From Margaritispora aquatica (taxonomy: Eukaryota > Ascomycota > Leotiomycetes > Helotiales > Discinellaceae): DNA of 64,000 bases. Below the pieces are notes generated by a model that searched no databases, had not been told where the DNA came from, and was given only the letters and a program-made list of their open reading frames with translations. Shown one piece after another: positions 1 through 10,419 of this stretch (positions within the stretch are counted from its first letter, which is position 1; every line of letters starts with the position of its first letter). The DNA is taken from the NCBI GenBank assembly GCA_007644065.1, contig VJWN01000005.1, positions 1,550,001-1,614,000 of the forward strand, in the 5' to 3' direction. Position numbers and translations under genes: made by a program.

Positions 1-382
1 CAGTACGAGATTTAGGTTCTGGCATAGATTGCAATACCCTGTATCTCTTCTTGCTAGGAGGCCTCTCGTAGTTTCCCGTGTTGGCACTTGATCTGGTGCT
101 TCTTCTGCGATCTACAGGTCTTTCAACGGATTGAACGAGTCGAGACCCCGTGCTTCTGCTCGAACGATCGGCTAATAATGCATCCATAGAGCCCATTGAA
201 ATGGATGGCATAATGAGCTCTGGTTCTGGAGATCTATTGTTCCTTGGAGATCGACGAGGCGGGGTTGATGGAGCCTCATATTGCTCGAACTCTTCGTCCA
301 AAGTATTGTCGTCAGGGCTGTCTTCACCCTCCTCTACCACCCAAGACTCTCCCAGCTGCATTCTACTATTTTCAGAAGTCAT
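1..382 (-). CDS. N-terminal part of an unrecognised protein (runs off window)
   Basis: An open frame on the minus strand begins at an ATG at 382-380 and stays open to the window edge, giving the first 127 residues; the 3' end lies outside. The N-terminus is acidic (EEGEDSPDDNTLDEEFEQ), followed by a Pro/Ser/Arg stretch (STPPRRSPRNNRSPEPE) and a basic Ser/Arg/Lys segment ending near PPSKKRYRV. This looks like a disordered, possibly nuclear, regulatory tail. No folded domain is visible and I do not recognise the family. It is divergent from the ThrRS gene, with 426 bp between the two start codons. The ATG is the first in frame. An intron inside the stretch cannot be excluded, but none is needed to keep the frame open. 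Confidence 0.6.
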   Translation of the reverse strand, partial: MTSENSRMQLGESWVVEEGEDSPDDNTLDEEFEQYEAPSTPPRRSPRNNRSPEPELIMPSISMGSMDALLADRSSRSTGSRLVQSVERPVDRRRSTRSSANTGNYERPPSKKRYRVLQSMPEPKSRT

Positions 383-808
383 CTTGAACTTTAGTTTTGA
401 CCCTCTAATCGATACTACCGAATCTTGCAGGTATGGTGGGGTACACTTAGGCAAGACGCATCTACTCTTATGGAGAGGAAAGAGACGAAGAGCTATCTTC
501 AATAAGAGAAATACCGATGAATACGGTATTAATAGAATGCAAATGATGTAAAGAGAACAGCATGGCTCTTCAAGATCTGTTTTGAAGCAGCAAGCACGGA
601 AAATCTGTCACTCGACATCTTGTTGTTTGTTGTTTTCGCCTCTGATATGCCCAAGTGGAACGTCATTCGCGCACGAAGCCTGTTGAGCGGCCGGTCGTGG
701 CAGCAACCAGCATGCTGACAGGGATCTCATAGCCTCGTGATAATTTGTCCATTTTGGGAAAATAGCTCTACACCATCAACCTCACCTCGTGCAGCTGGAA
801 TCGCCGTG
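383..808. promoter_or_regulatory. divergent promoter region, unknown gene / ThrRS
   Basis: This 426 bp separates two divergent start codons and must hold both promoters. I see no clear TATA box or further gene. The small plus-strand frame crossing 150-551 is antisense to the upstream gene and is not supported. Confidence 0.4.
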
Positions 809-2476
809 ATGCGCTCCTCGAGGGCCTTAAGACAGCTGACACCTCGACCAAGAGTGGCATATGCATCATCTCGAATACTGCAGCATATCTACAGAGGCTA
901 CTGTGCAGCATGCGAACCAGCGACACCTACAGCTGTACCGGGAGCTGGTCGGACAAAACCAACAGCAAGCACCCTTTCTATACCACCTGCAGATCATAGA
1001 CAACTAGGAGTTGAACAAGAACTATTCACTACCTCAAAGTATAGCCCAGGATCACCTCTGTTTTTACCCAATGGCACGAAACTTTTCAACAAGTTGACGA
1101 ATTTCCTTCGAGCACAGTACGAACAGTTTGGATTTGAAGAGGTTATCACGCCTACAATATACAAAAAGTCATTATGGGAAAAGTCTGGGCACTGGGAGAA
1201 TTATGCGGACGATATGTATGCGGTTACAGGGAGGGGGGCATCGGGGCAGAAGGCAGAACGACAAGTGGGAGAGGATGAGGAGTATGGGTTGAAACCTATG
1301 AACTGCCCAGGACACTGCTTGATTTTTGGATCTTCTCAGAGGAGCTATCGCGATCTTCCTATACGATACGCAGATTTCAGCCCTTTACACCGGAATGAGG
1401 TCCACGGCGCTTTGAGTGGTCTGACGCGAGTTCGCAGATTCCACCAAGACGATGGACATATATTCTGTCGACCATTCCAAATCAGACAGGAGATTAGTCA
1501 AACACTGGAATTTGTCAAGATGACATACCGTGTGTTAGGACTGGGTCCGTACAGATTGGCTCTCTCAACCCGGCCGAAGGAGAATTTCATCGGGACCCTT
1601 GAGGAATGGGAGAATGCTGAGACGGCCCTCAGACAATCATTAGAAGCAAGTGGTCTGCCATGGACTCTTAATGAGGGAGATGGCGCTTTCTATGGCCCTA
1701 AGATTGATATCATTCTAAAGGACACCGATGGGAAGGAGCACCAGACAGCGACAATACAGCTTGATTTCCAGCTTCCCAAGCGATTTGGACTGAGCTACCA
1801 AGCTCCCGCACCAGAATCTGAACGGACAGGCTTGCCAGTGACGGATCCCAAGCAGCTTGAAGTTCATGGACCTGTTACCCCAGTTCTTATTCACAGGGCT
1901 GTTCTTGGCTCGGTCGAGAGAATCATGGCATTATTAATAGAGCATTACAATGGTAAATGGCCATTCTGGCTCCACCCACGGCAAGTGACCATCCTTACGG
2001 TCAATGATAAACCGGAAACTGTCATATATGCCAACAGGGTGAAGACAATACTGCGCAACTTATCTCACTCAGGCTTGTCTCCAATGGGTGCTACTACGGT
2101 CGAGGAACGATTGTCAGTAGACATTGATGTCTCTGCTCGTTCCCTGGGTAAGAAGCTCAAAGAAGCAAAATCTAAACAATACTCAGTCGTGGTCGTTGTA
2201 GGCGATCGTGACATAGAGGGTGACCGACTCGTGGCAGATCTTTCGGGAATACTAGATCCCAACAATAAGTTGACATCCAGCGGCTTGTTGAGAAGAGCTG
2301 TGGCCATAAAAAAAGGGGAGAAAGATAAAGATGGCAAGTTTATAGAGGCGCATTCGTTGAAGACAGCAGATGCTCTTGGGCTTCCGAACTTGGAACAAAA
2401 GGACTTGAAGAATCTGAGTATAAGTACAAGTATGCTCAAAAACTTCCTGTGTGGACTACAGAAGAACAACTTGTAG
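809..2476 (+). CDS. MST1: mitochondrial threonyl-tRNA synthetase
   Basis: A single-exon gene encoding 555 residues that charges mitochondrial tRNA-Thr with threonine. The first in-frame ATG is at 809; the frame stays open upstream only without an ATG. The N-terminus (MRSSRALRQLTPRPRVAYASSR) is basic and lacks acidic residues, as expected for a mitochondrial targeting sequence. Class II motifs are visible: motif 1 around FEEVITPTIYKKSLWEKSGHW; the zinc-ligand motif NCPGHC; motif 2 (LHRNEVHGALSGLTRVRRF) with the HQDDGHIFC ligand His; and motif 3 in LIHRAVLGSVERIMALL. An anticodon-binding domain starts near FWLHPRQVTILTV. The TGS and editing domains of the cytosolic enzyme are absent, matching the short fungal mitochondrial form. 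It converges with the bHLH gene, 183 bp away. Confidence 0.93.
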   Translation: MRSSRALRQLTPRPRVAYASSRILQHIYRGYCAACEPATPTAVPGAGRTKPTASTLSIPPADHRQLGVEQELFTTSKYSPGSPLFLPNGTKLFNKLTNFLRAQYEQFGFEEVITPTIYKKSLWEKSGHWENYADDMYAVTGRGASGQKAERQVGEDEEYGLKPMNCPGHCLIFGSSQRSYRDLPIRYADFSPLHRNEVHGALSGLTRVRRFHQDDGHIFCRPFQIRQEISQTLEFVKMTYRVLGLGPYRLALSTRPKENFIGTLEEWENAETALRQSLEASGLPWTLNEGDGAFYGPKIDIILKDTDGKEHQTATIQLDFQLPKRFGLSYQAPAPESERTGLPVTDPKQLEVHGPVTPVLIHRAVLGSVERIMALLIEHYNGKWPFWLHPRQVTILTVNDKPETVIYANRVKTILRNLSHSGLSPMGATTVEERLSVDIDVSARSLGKKLKEAKSKQYSVVVVVGDRDIEGDRLVADLSGILDPNNKLTSSGLLRRAVAIKKGEKDKDGKFIEAHSLKTADALGLPNLEQKDLKNLSISTSMLKNFLCGLQKNNL

Positions 2477-2659
2477 GTTATGTTGTATTAAAAAGGGTAT
2501 AATTAGTGGTCCTCAGTGTTCCATCAGCTCTGTCAATTCAGACATCCTCGCAAGTAACAGCTATCATTTGAGAGCTTCGACCTGTTGTAACAATATCTTC
2601 AGTGAACCACACACAGTGCACAAATCCATCCTCAAATCATGTTCTGTTGTCAATCCTAC

Positions 2660-3061
2660 TCATTCACGCAGGTCTTTTTCAACCTGTCCACCCAACGACT
2701 CGATCCGGGCGACCAACTTTTGGTTTTCCTCGAGCTGTGTGCGGATATATTCCACGGTTCTCTGCAGCACAACTGCCTCACTTCTTCCTTGCCCTTGGGT
2801 TCCAGGTACAATCTCTGTCAACCGATCGAAACCTTCTCGGATGGCTTGTCGACGCTTTTGTTCTGTTTTGAGTTTAGCATTAATATTTTGTGAACACAAA
2901 TGATTGACTGCATATGATTAGGAGAACGGCATACCAGATGCAATATGATTGGCTTTCTTCTCGCTCTTGGTCAACCTAGTCTTTTCGAAATCTTGAACTG
3001 CTTCCCCACGGCCAGTCGAGCTCCCTGCATTCATAGACCCCTCATGCCCGGATGTTGACAT
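2660..3061 (-). CDS. small bHLH transcription factor, Ino4-like
   Basis: A two-exon minus-strand gene: exon 1 at 2935-3061, exon 2 at 2660-2862, protein 109 residues. The 72-nt intron (GTATGC...ACAG, with CTAAT/CTAAA-type branch candidates) splits the Ser-Glu junction of the basic region. Splicing restores NHIASEQKRRQAIREGFDRL, a textbook bHLH basic region plus helix 1. This continues into loop GTQGQGRSEAV, helix 2 (VLQRTVEYIRTQLEENQKLV) and a short leucine-rich tail. The H-E-R pattern (H39, E43, R46 by my count) predicts E-box binding. Small bHLH proteins of this type resemble yeast Ino4, which pairs with Ino2 in phospholipid gene control; that assignment is inferred from size and motif. It is divergent from the Maf gene. 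Confidence 0.85.
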
Positions 3062-3422
3062 CTCAGCTAGTATTTGCGTAGTTTTCGCAGTATCGGGCTT
3101 CCGCTGAGCGTTGGCAGTGATGAAATGAAAGACGGCTCATTTGGGCGTGTGTTCTATATTACACCAGCTTGCATTGCAATTGCCTAGTCTCGAAACTTTT
3201 TAGGAATTAAGTGAGCAGGCAGGTAAGTACGATGTAGTACAGGTGGTGAGAGCAGAACTGTCACATGCCGCGGCAGGACAAGGCTGAAGGTTGTATCGAT
3301 TAGATAAGATTGACTCGACTGCTTCGTTGCTTGTGTGGATTGAGACTAAACTCGGTGCAGCCTCGTCCACCTCAGCATAGACATTGGGTGAATATTTTGG
3401 ACAATTTAACACCCAGATCAAA
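3062..3422. promoter_or_regulatory. divergent promoter region, bHLH / Maf
   Basis: This 361 bp lies between two opposite start codons. The short minus-strand frame inside it has no recognisable features. No regulatory motif is clear enough to call. Confidence 0.4.
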
Positions 3423-4317
3423 ATGGCAGAGAAATCAGTATCCTTCTCGGAAACCGATGTAAAAGCAGCTCCTCCTTCTTATGACGCAACTACTGTTCAG
3501 CATGGAGCTCTAACTACTCGAACCGGTCCTCCAGGAGGGAAACCATTGCCCCGTGGACCATTCCCGTTGGATATCCCCGTTCTGAACCAATTGAAGGGGA
3601 AGAGGATAATATTGGCTTCTGCAAGTCCAAGGCGGAAACAACTACTAGCTACTGTAATGTGTCTGCGTCGAGTCGTGAAATAACTGCTGATGACAACAGA
3701 TTGGCCTTACAAACCTCGAAATACTACCTTCCACCAAGCCAGAGAACCTCTCCAAAGAAGTTCTTGGTCCTTTCGAGTATGTCCTTCAAACAGCTCAGCA
3801 AAAGTGCTTAGACGTCTATACTGTCGCGCTTCAAAACTCCCTCAAATCTATCCCCGATCCCGCACTAGTCATTGCAGCAGATACAATTATCGTCTCAAAT
3901 GCCGGGCGGATACTGGAGAAACCAAGATCAGAAAAAGATCACATTATGATGCTGAAGATGCTACGGGATCAAAAGGTTCATAAATGCTTCACAGCTGTTG
4001 TGGTTCTGGCACCGAGAGAAGACTGCAGATCACCGGGTTACAACATCGAGACAACGGTGGAAGAAACCAAGGTTATTTTTGCTAGTGAGGTCAGTGATGA
4101 GTTGATTGAAAGCTACGTCAAAACGAGAGAGGGTGTTGATAAAGCCGGTGGCTATGGTATACAAGGGATGGGATCTTTGCTGGTTGAGAAGATTGAAGGT
4201 TCCTTCGACAATGTCGTAGGTTTGCCTGTGAGACGTACATTAGCTTTGATTGAGAAGGTTATATTCAATCAAGAGCAAGAGGAGTTTGACGAAAGCGGCT
4301 CAGAACAAGATGAGTAA
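3423..4317 (+). CDS. Maf/HAM-type nucleoside triphosphate pyrophosphatase
   Basis: Two exons, 3423-3653 and 3700-4317, give 282 residues; the 46-nt intron runs GTAATG...ACAACAG in phase 0. The Maf fold is recognised by the phosphate-binding signature ASASPRR (residues 65-71), the catalytic-Asp block VIAADTIIV (Asp138), KPRSEKDHIMML, and the late block AGGYGIQGMGSLLVEKIEG followed by NVVGLPV. Family members hydrolyse dTTP/UTP or modified nucleotides to monophosphates (house-cleaning). The human homologue is the N-terminal domain of ASMTL. The first 60 residues are a Pro-rich extension common in fungal members, and the C-terminus is acidic. The family usually has A-Y-G-I-Q-G; here it is G-Y-G-I-Q-G, a mild change. 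Substrate is not inferable from sequence. Confidence 0.92.
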
Positions 4318-5480
4318 ACGCTTCAACAGAAAATCTACATCATATGACTAATGCGAGTCGGCGTTTTGTGGTACATAAAAGCTCACGATATTATATAGAC
4401 TTCATGCAGATGATTGACAATGTTTGAGAAAATCCAGACTCAGCGTGGAAACGCATGTGCTGTATCTCTATTGAGGCTCATACTCCGAAACCGTAGTAGG
4501 TCATTCAATAAGGCTTTATCCAGCTTGGATTAGGCTCGCAAGCAAGCCAACAAATCCAAATTACGCCTCAAAAGTCGAGGCGAATACAATGCATGTATCA
4601 AGTTGCACAAGAAGTTACCAGTGCACTTGAATGGTGTGGTCTGTTCGGAACCATCAGAGCTGCCAAGCGGCAGTTGGCTGTACAGGCACCGGAATTAGAG
4701 CGGAAGGACTCAAGTGTGTACTTCTTCAACTGTCGATCTAGATGTCCCGATGGAATGTTTCGGTGTGTTGATGTGTTTCTCGGTTACTTGCAGTTACCCA
4801 CTCACAGCTTTGTGATAACTCTTTCTTCACGGTCCCCTCATGTTTGACTTGAATTCAGTCTCATGCCAACATCAAGTAGTAAGATGTTCGGCCATTTGAC
4901 GCACCTTCAAACTCATGTAATTCCCCTTAACATTCACAATACAGGTTTGATTACATAGGAAGAAAACCTTGAATCCAGTGGTCTAGCTTCCCCACCTGTC
5001 ACCTAGTACACAAAATGTTGTACTCTCTTGTTATCTATATTCTGTACCTTGCCCATAACAACTACATATCGACTCTTCCCGTTTCACCGGCGCACAAGAT
5101 TGTCACCTCGTGGCCAATACACACCCGGAAGCAGGATTGATGGACAATCATTCTTCCCCAGCTACTGCCATGACCGAGCCTTCCCGATCAGCTGGTTTGG
5201 ACTGTCATTCACTTGCTGTCAGCTCAGCTGAGACATGTACCTGCCTCTCATATCTGCTTCTAGCAGGATCTTATTGTCCTGTTGTGGGGTGATAGTTACT
5301 CTCGAATAGAGCATTACTTCTTGTTCTGGGACTGCTGGCTTCTTCTAATACACATGATTCTGGGCACTGAAATGTTTTGATTCTCGGACTTTTTACGCTA
5401 TCAAAGAATTTCTTTGTGCTGAGTGGATAAGATAAACGCCATCAGTCTGCTTGCTCTACATAGGCCTTAAGCCCGCCAGT
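4318..5480. other. intergenic, no gene supported
   Basis: This holds the 3' flank of the Maf gene and the 5' flank of the orphan gene at 5481. Several frames of 60-84 codons exist, but none has a family signature, good start context or coding-like composition. I see no tRNA or repeat. Confidence 0.45.
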
Positions 5481-6290
5481 ATGCGCTTTAGCAAGATCAG
5501 ATTCAAGCTCAAGAAGCGAACAGGCAAGAATAAAAGTCCGGGCTCAAGTTCAGAAGGCGTTCCACTGATTGAGCTACACCGTTATTCGAGATTGCCGGAA
5601 GCCCAGCCTGTTGAAGAGGAGTACGAATGGCATGCCGCAAGACCACTTGGTATGCTCCTCTCTTCCTAGTACATCTCTTCAGCTTGACATGTCTCTAGCT
5701 TACATGCCGATACTAACAAGAAACTAATAGATTTAAATACACCTGTCCGTTCAACAAGAACAAACAGCAAAGACAAGGAGAGTCGGCGAACCAAGATTAT
5801 CAATATCATTTTCCCCGCTCGGTTAGGTAATCTAGCAACAGCCTTGCGGTTACAAATCGAGACTGCAAATGGGACATGTGTGCCCGTCACAGGCGCAGAT
5901 ATCCTGTTGCCAAGGCCAATCTACGCTGCAGGTCGAAGCAGACAGCGAATGAGTGGCAGTGGTAGAACGAAGGTTGGTGCTAGCGGATCTAGTGAGAGCA
6001 GGGGCGGCGAGAATTTAAAGCTTAGCGGAGATGCTGGTGCGAAGATAAGTCCCAAAAGGAAGGGTAGCGTCAAAGAGAATGGTAAGAGTAAAGTGAGGTT
6101 TGTGTTTGAGGGTGATGATGTGAGGGAGGTTATTGATGCTGACTTGGGTAATGGTGAGGGTCCGAGTAACGGTTCTGTTTCAAATAGTGCTAGGACTGTG
6201 ATGAAAGGAAAGGATAGTCTTGTCCGAAATGGAAGGTCGTCTGTGGTTAGAGGATGGGCGGATACTGATGAGTTTGGGGTGTTTCTTTGA
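5481..6290 (+). CDS. unrecognised basic protein, two exons
   Basis: Exon 1 is 5481-5649 and exon 2 is 5731-6290, giving 242 residues. The intron (GTATGC...ACTAATAG) carries a good branch site, ATACTAAC, and joins Leu56 to Asp57. The N-terminus is strongly basic (MRFSKIRFKLKKRTGKNK). A middle block, TKIINIIFPARLGNLATALRLQIETANGTCVPV, is the most ordered-looking part. The remainder is Gly/Ser/Lys-rich and low complexity, ending WADTDEFGVFL. There is no signal peptide or membrane segment. I do not recognise a domain. The clean intron, the coherent frame over both exons and the codon bias support a real gene. Function is unknown; nuclear or nucleic-acid contact is possible from the charge, but this is speculative. 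Confidence 0.62.
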
Positions 6291-7139
6291 TGTTAAAGAG
6301 GGTGGAGTTGGGATATGCCCTGGCTAGGTCATGGTATTATTGCATCCGAACCTTCTTGAGATTTTACAGGCGCAAAGTTATAATCAGCTAGATGGTTTTT
6401 AGTTTTTCCTTTTTGCATCTTCAATACACATTGTTAGATAGATATATGTTGTGAGAACGGTAGCATGGATAGATTTGACAGTTACATTTACTATTTCAAG
6501 CTCCGATCAAATATCCTCGCACGTCACCGATCTCTGACTGGTTGTCTTGATTATCTTAAGAATTAGCGATCGGCTGCACCGTTTTTGAGTGACTAGGAAA
6601 AGTGCTTTTGCTGTCCACTCGAGATGGCGGGGTCAAATCTCTCCTAAAAATAAGCGAGCATCAACTTTGCCGTACTTCAAATCAATTGATAGACTGTGTT
6701 AGACCTGCCAGCACCTGATATCCGGAGCCGTGCAAATCAGAGATTTCTTTGTATGTGTTGCTTGAGCGAATCTGATATTTCGATATAAGGAGTCGTCATT
6801 GTGTTTTCTTATAGCGACGACGCTAAGGCTACAGAAGAATAAAGCGTTGGTGATAGACGAAGCGAATTTTTAAAGCTATTATGCTCGTAACATCGAGCAA
6901 TGCCATTCTAGTGAGAGAAAGCCAACTGAGCATACCTTGTGACCCGATTTACATTTCAAAGATCTACAATAAGGCAACTTTAAATTCTCAAACTCCACAA
7001 ACATCTCACGCTCCACAAAAGTCTCAAGCTCCACCATAGCGTCATCGGCCTTTGCGGTATCTACAGTTGATCGAAAAAACCAATTCCCCTGCCAGTGACC
7101 AATTGCTCTACTCTTATAAAAGAATACCATCTATGATTC
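6291..7139. other. intergenic, convergent flanks
   Basis: This lies between the convergent ends of the orphan gene and the secreted-protein gene. A minus-strand open stretch at 6879-7130 directly follows the stop of the latter, in another frame, and shows no family features. I do not call it. Confidence 0.4.
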
Positions 7140-7883
7140 TTAACCGATTAGACTCTTCAGGTAGTCTTCAAGCGCCTTGCGAGCTTTGGCACCACTCTGA
7201 TTCATCAGAGCTACGGCTAAATCACCATTACCCCAAGCTTTATCAATACCTAATTTTATTAGCACATTGTTTCCTCTAATTTCAACTATCAAGTTCAGAT
7301 CTTACCTGCACCAGCACGTCCATTTGAGGGACCACATCCATAAGCTACAGAACTGACAGCAAATGCAACATCTCGGCTTAAACTCTTGTTAGCAAACGTC
7401 ATATGAAGGTTGTGGAACTGTAAAGACAAACCAATAAGATGAGACACTTGGGTTGGGTCCGACATTCATTCCAACAACGGTGCAGTCTCCTGCGTAACAA
7501 AACTGCGAGGATGTTCCAGCTGGGCCATCTACACCACATCCGACTGTGTTAAGCACGGTCAGGAAGTTGTAGCAGGCGACAGCGTCATCCACGGTACATT
7601 GATCTATAGACGAAGAACAAGATACAACTCTCTTCTGCAATTTCGCGGACTTTGCCCATTCTGTGTCCGTCAGTCATCTGAAGATGTAGTGCATTCTAAT
7701 GTTCTTACCAGGTGTGGGCATGTTCATGAGGTCGGCATACGTAAGGTTCAGTGACTCCAAACTGGGAAGGCCTGGACCTGGGATGAGTTTTGGGGCAATT
7801 CCAACAGATGGTACAGCGAATACATGCTGGAATGGGTTGAGAATGAGGAGAGATATGGTCGAAAGAAGGATTGTTTTGGCCAT
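7140..7883 (-). CDS. small secreted cysteine-containing protein (effector-like)
   Basis: Four exons on the minus strand (7709-7883, 7432-7660, 7306-7376, 7140-7249) give 194 residues. The introns are 48-56 nt. The acceptor choice at 7377 is set by the GCTAAC branch site and by keeping the frame (joins SSY to CRDVAF). The start ATG at 7883 gives a signal peptide, MAKTILLSTISLLILNPFQ, with cleavage likely after HVFA. A propeptide-like segment then ends at Lys-Arg (KLQKR), a possible Kex2 site, before VVSCSSSIDQC. About seven cysteines follow, including GDCTVV and AYGCGP. The block DVAFAVSSVAYGCG...GRAGAG loosely recalls the end of Hce2/KP4-like effector domains, but the match is weak. Secretion is well supported; function is unknown. 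It sits alone in AT-rich, gene-poor DNA. Confidence 0.72.
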
Positions 7884-9534
7884 TATGAAGATTAACACCG
7901 GATTGTCAATTGATATGAATTAAGACTCGTGTTTTCTGACAGGCTTCATAGGGATACAGAGTCGACTTTATACTTCACAGTGTCGTTAAGGATAGAGCAA
8001 ATAGCCATTCTAATTGTCATTCAAGCTAAGCTTCAAGATCTTTTAACTCATCTGACCTTTGCCAAGGAAAGCTTCGTCTTCAGATCCAACAAGAATTCTC
8101 ACGCCGTAAACGTGTCTAAGCCAAGGCTTACCGAGTACCATACTTTACTTCTTCAGAAGTCTGAAGATATCGGATGATCGCCGTCAGCAGTAGGGGTAGT
8201 CGCAAGGGTCGCAAGCCAGTAGGAAGTATGGGAAAGAAATTCTTCAGAACGCCAAAGTTCTTAGAACTGTTTATGCTAGCTATAATAAATTGGCAAAGGG
8301 ACTGTGCGTTAGATCTTCTCGGAAGAGCTTCGAGCCATGAGTGCTAAGGATTTATACGACGAAAATTTAGTATCGTTCCCAATAGAAAAATCGTCAAAAT
8401 TCAGCAAGAGTTTTTGCTCAACCATTTTGACGTTGATGAAAAATATCATTTTATCAATAGTATTTTACGCGCCAGATCATGTCGCCCCCTTCTTCATACT
8501 GTAGGGTCATGCGTCTTGGCATGTCACTTTTCGGGATGACCTTACAGAATGGGAAATTTGTTACGCTGTCGGGTTTACTGCTAAAAAAGGAAACGCTGCT
8601 TGTGATTAAGTGCTGCTTCGTCCTCGGAAAAGAGCTCCCATAACCTCATTTCCAACCTCACAGGAAATCATTTGATAACTTGAAATGGCCATCTTACTGA
8701 GGAGCTCATTTTTGGAAATAACAACCTTTATGCATTTTTACATAATTCCTCGGTGGAAGTCTTCTCAAAACTAAGCAGTCTTGTAAGATTAATAAGGAGT
8801 GATACTACATATAAAGCCTTTGTGCTGTTATTATGTCAGGCTTGTTAAATTGTCTTCAACTAACTGGTTGAGATAAAATGAACAGGAACTTGCTCAAATC
8901 CAGATCAGGCCATATTCAAGGTATGTCGGAAATGAATCACCTCAATCAGGCAAATTTTGCCTAAAAGGAAAGTATGAACAGTTGACCAAGCCAAAAATTA
9001 TACATCAAGGTAGCTCATCCAATTAACAACATTAAATTCAATGCCTTGGTTTTATTTGTAGTTTGCACAAAATGAAGCGTGGTGAGGCTGTATTTTATGT
9101 GACTTGAAACATAAATCTCTACATTAGACTTAATAACATAAGTATTACCCTGAAATAGCTTCTGCACTATACTTTGCACCTGAATCATACTACATGTCCG
9201 GTATAGCTCCATCAATATTGATTTCCGAGATTATAGCTACTTTAGAGGTTTTGTTGTTGTTGACATTAGATTTGGACATAAATGATTTTCGGCTTCGAGA
9301 TTTTCGAGATTTTCGAAAATCTCGCCATCACTCCACGCAGAGTCTAACACTCTTGATATATTCTCCAAATAATCTAGCTATATTCGTGCCATATTTCATA
9401 TAGAATTCATCACACAGCTTATTTGAGCCCTTTGCGGAAGCGGAAGTTCATTGAGTTGTAAAAGGTGCGGCGAAGATTCCGATTTCTACTTCTTATGCGG
9501 CTATGCTTTGCTCCCAATCACATCCGCAAACGCT
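7884..9534. other. AT-rich intergenic region
   Basis: Mostly AT-rich DNA upstream of the secreted-protein gene. Only short frames without family features are present. It contains a perfect 20-bp palindrome at 9305-9324, listed separately. Confidence 0.45.
9305..9324. repeat. perfect 20-bp palindrome
   Basis: CGAGATTTTCGAAAATCTCG equals its own reverse complement. Its left half is also repeated directly just before it (CGAGATTTT at 9296-9304), giving an imperfect triple arrangement. It lies in non-coding AT-rich DNA, so it could form a cruciform or be a dimeric protein site; its role is unknown. Confidence 0.85.
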
Positions 9535-10419
9535 TTAAACGCGAGGATAGCTACCCCTCAAAGTAAGCTTCTCTCTGACCGCTATTCCCACTGATAGATC
9601 AATAAGCCTCTCACGCTTCTGGTAAGCATCATCTTTCTCAAAGTTTTCGTGGCCAGCATTCATGATACTGCGAACACACCAGTCGGTATCAACGCGAATA
9701 TGCACGCTGTTCCTCATATTCGAAATTTTGGCGATCTGCTGAAAGGACCTTCAAATCCGCACCGCGGACATTTCGTGCCATCTTGCCATTATCATCATAA
9801 CCAAGTCCACCTCGAGTCTTATCCTGGAATATCAGTCAGAGCGTATCAAGACGTGCCATGAGGGTAGCTGTGTGACGTGTAATTGACATGTCCTGCACAT
9901 CTTCATTCATGGTAGCGACTTCAATTGCAAGCCGCTTAACTTTAGTGCGAAGAGCATCAGAGTCTAGCGGAGTAAGGAATTTTCTCGAATTCTTCATTGG
10001 TAATTTCATATAGTCCCCGAACTGCTCGCTCAAGATCGGCATATCCTAACATCTCCCTGCATTCTTCGGGTCCGTAAAATTCATTCGCTGATGGCTGAGA
10101 AATAGTGATTGCTTCGTGCTTGCGAAATGTCTTTTGGCGACTCTCATTGCAGATGCGCAGGGTGATAGGTGGTTGGGCATCAGAAAATAGAAGCCGAGTT
10201 GTTTTACTGACATAGATTTTGATGATTCTTGGATCCTTTGCACATTGTGTCCCTAAACCAGATGTTAGTTGGATGGATACCGCAATATAATTTACGAATC
10301 TACCTACAAATTTTCAGTCGTAACTCCAAAGGCAGCTTTGGAAATAGCTCAAACGCGTTGACATCCTATCCGGTATGGAGGCTATTTTGGATAAAATGAA
10401 ATGGCAAGTAATTGGACAT
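9535..10419 (-). pseudogene. broken 2EXR-domain gene
   Basis: The 2EXR signature is clear on the minus strand: FELFPKLPLELRLKIW, then a 55-nt intron (10253-10307, GTAGGT...TTTAG) whose removal restores the conserved Trp, then DPRIIKIY and PITLRICNESRQKTFRKHE. The gene is damaged. An in-frame TAG (10366-10368) lies between the only upstream ATG (10419) and the domain. The reading frame after the domain ends at TGA 9957-9959, while coding-like sequence (DALRTKVKRLAIEVATMNEDVQDMS) continues in another frame. A further segment (GGLGYDDNGKMARNVRGADLKVL) resembles the C-terminal part of the intact paralogue at 11860-12804. Unrecognised introns could explain one break, but all together fit a pseudogene. 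Confidence 0.68.

Noticed and set aside
2451..2903. Plus-strand frames of 84-150 residues
   Set aside because: They are antisense to the bHLH gene, whose domain is clear.
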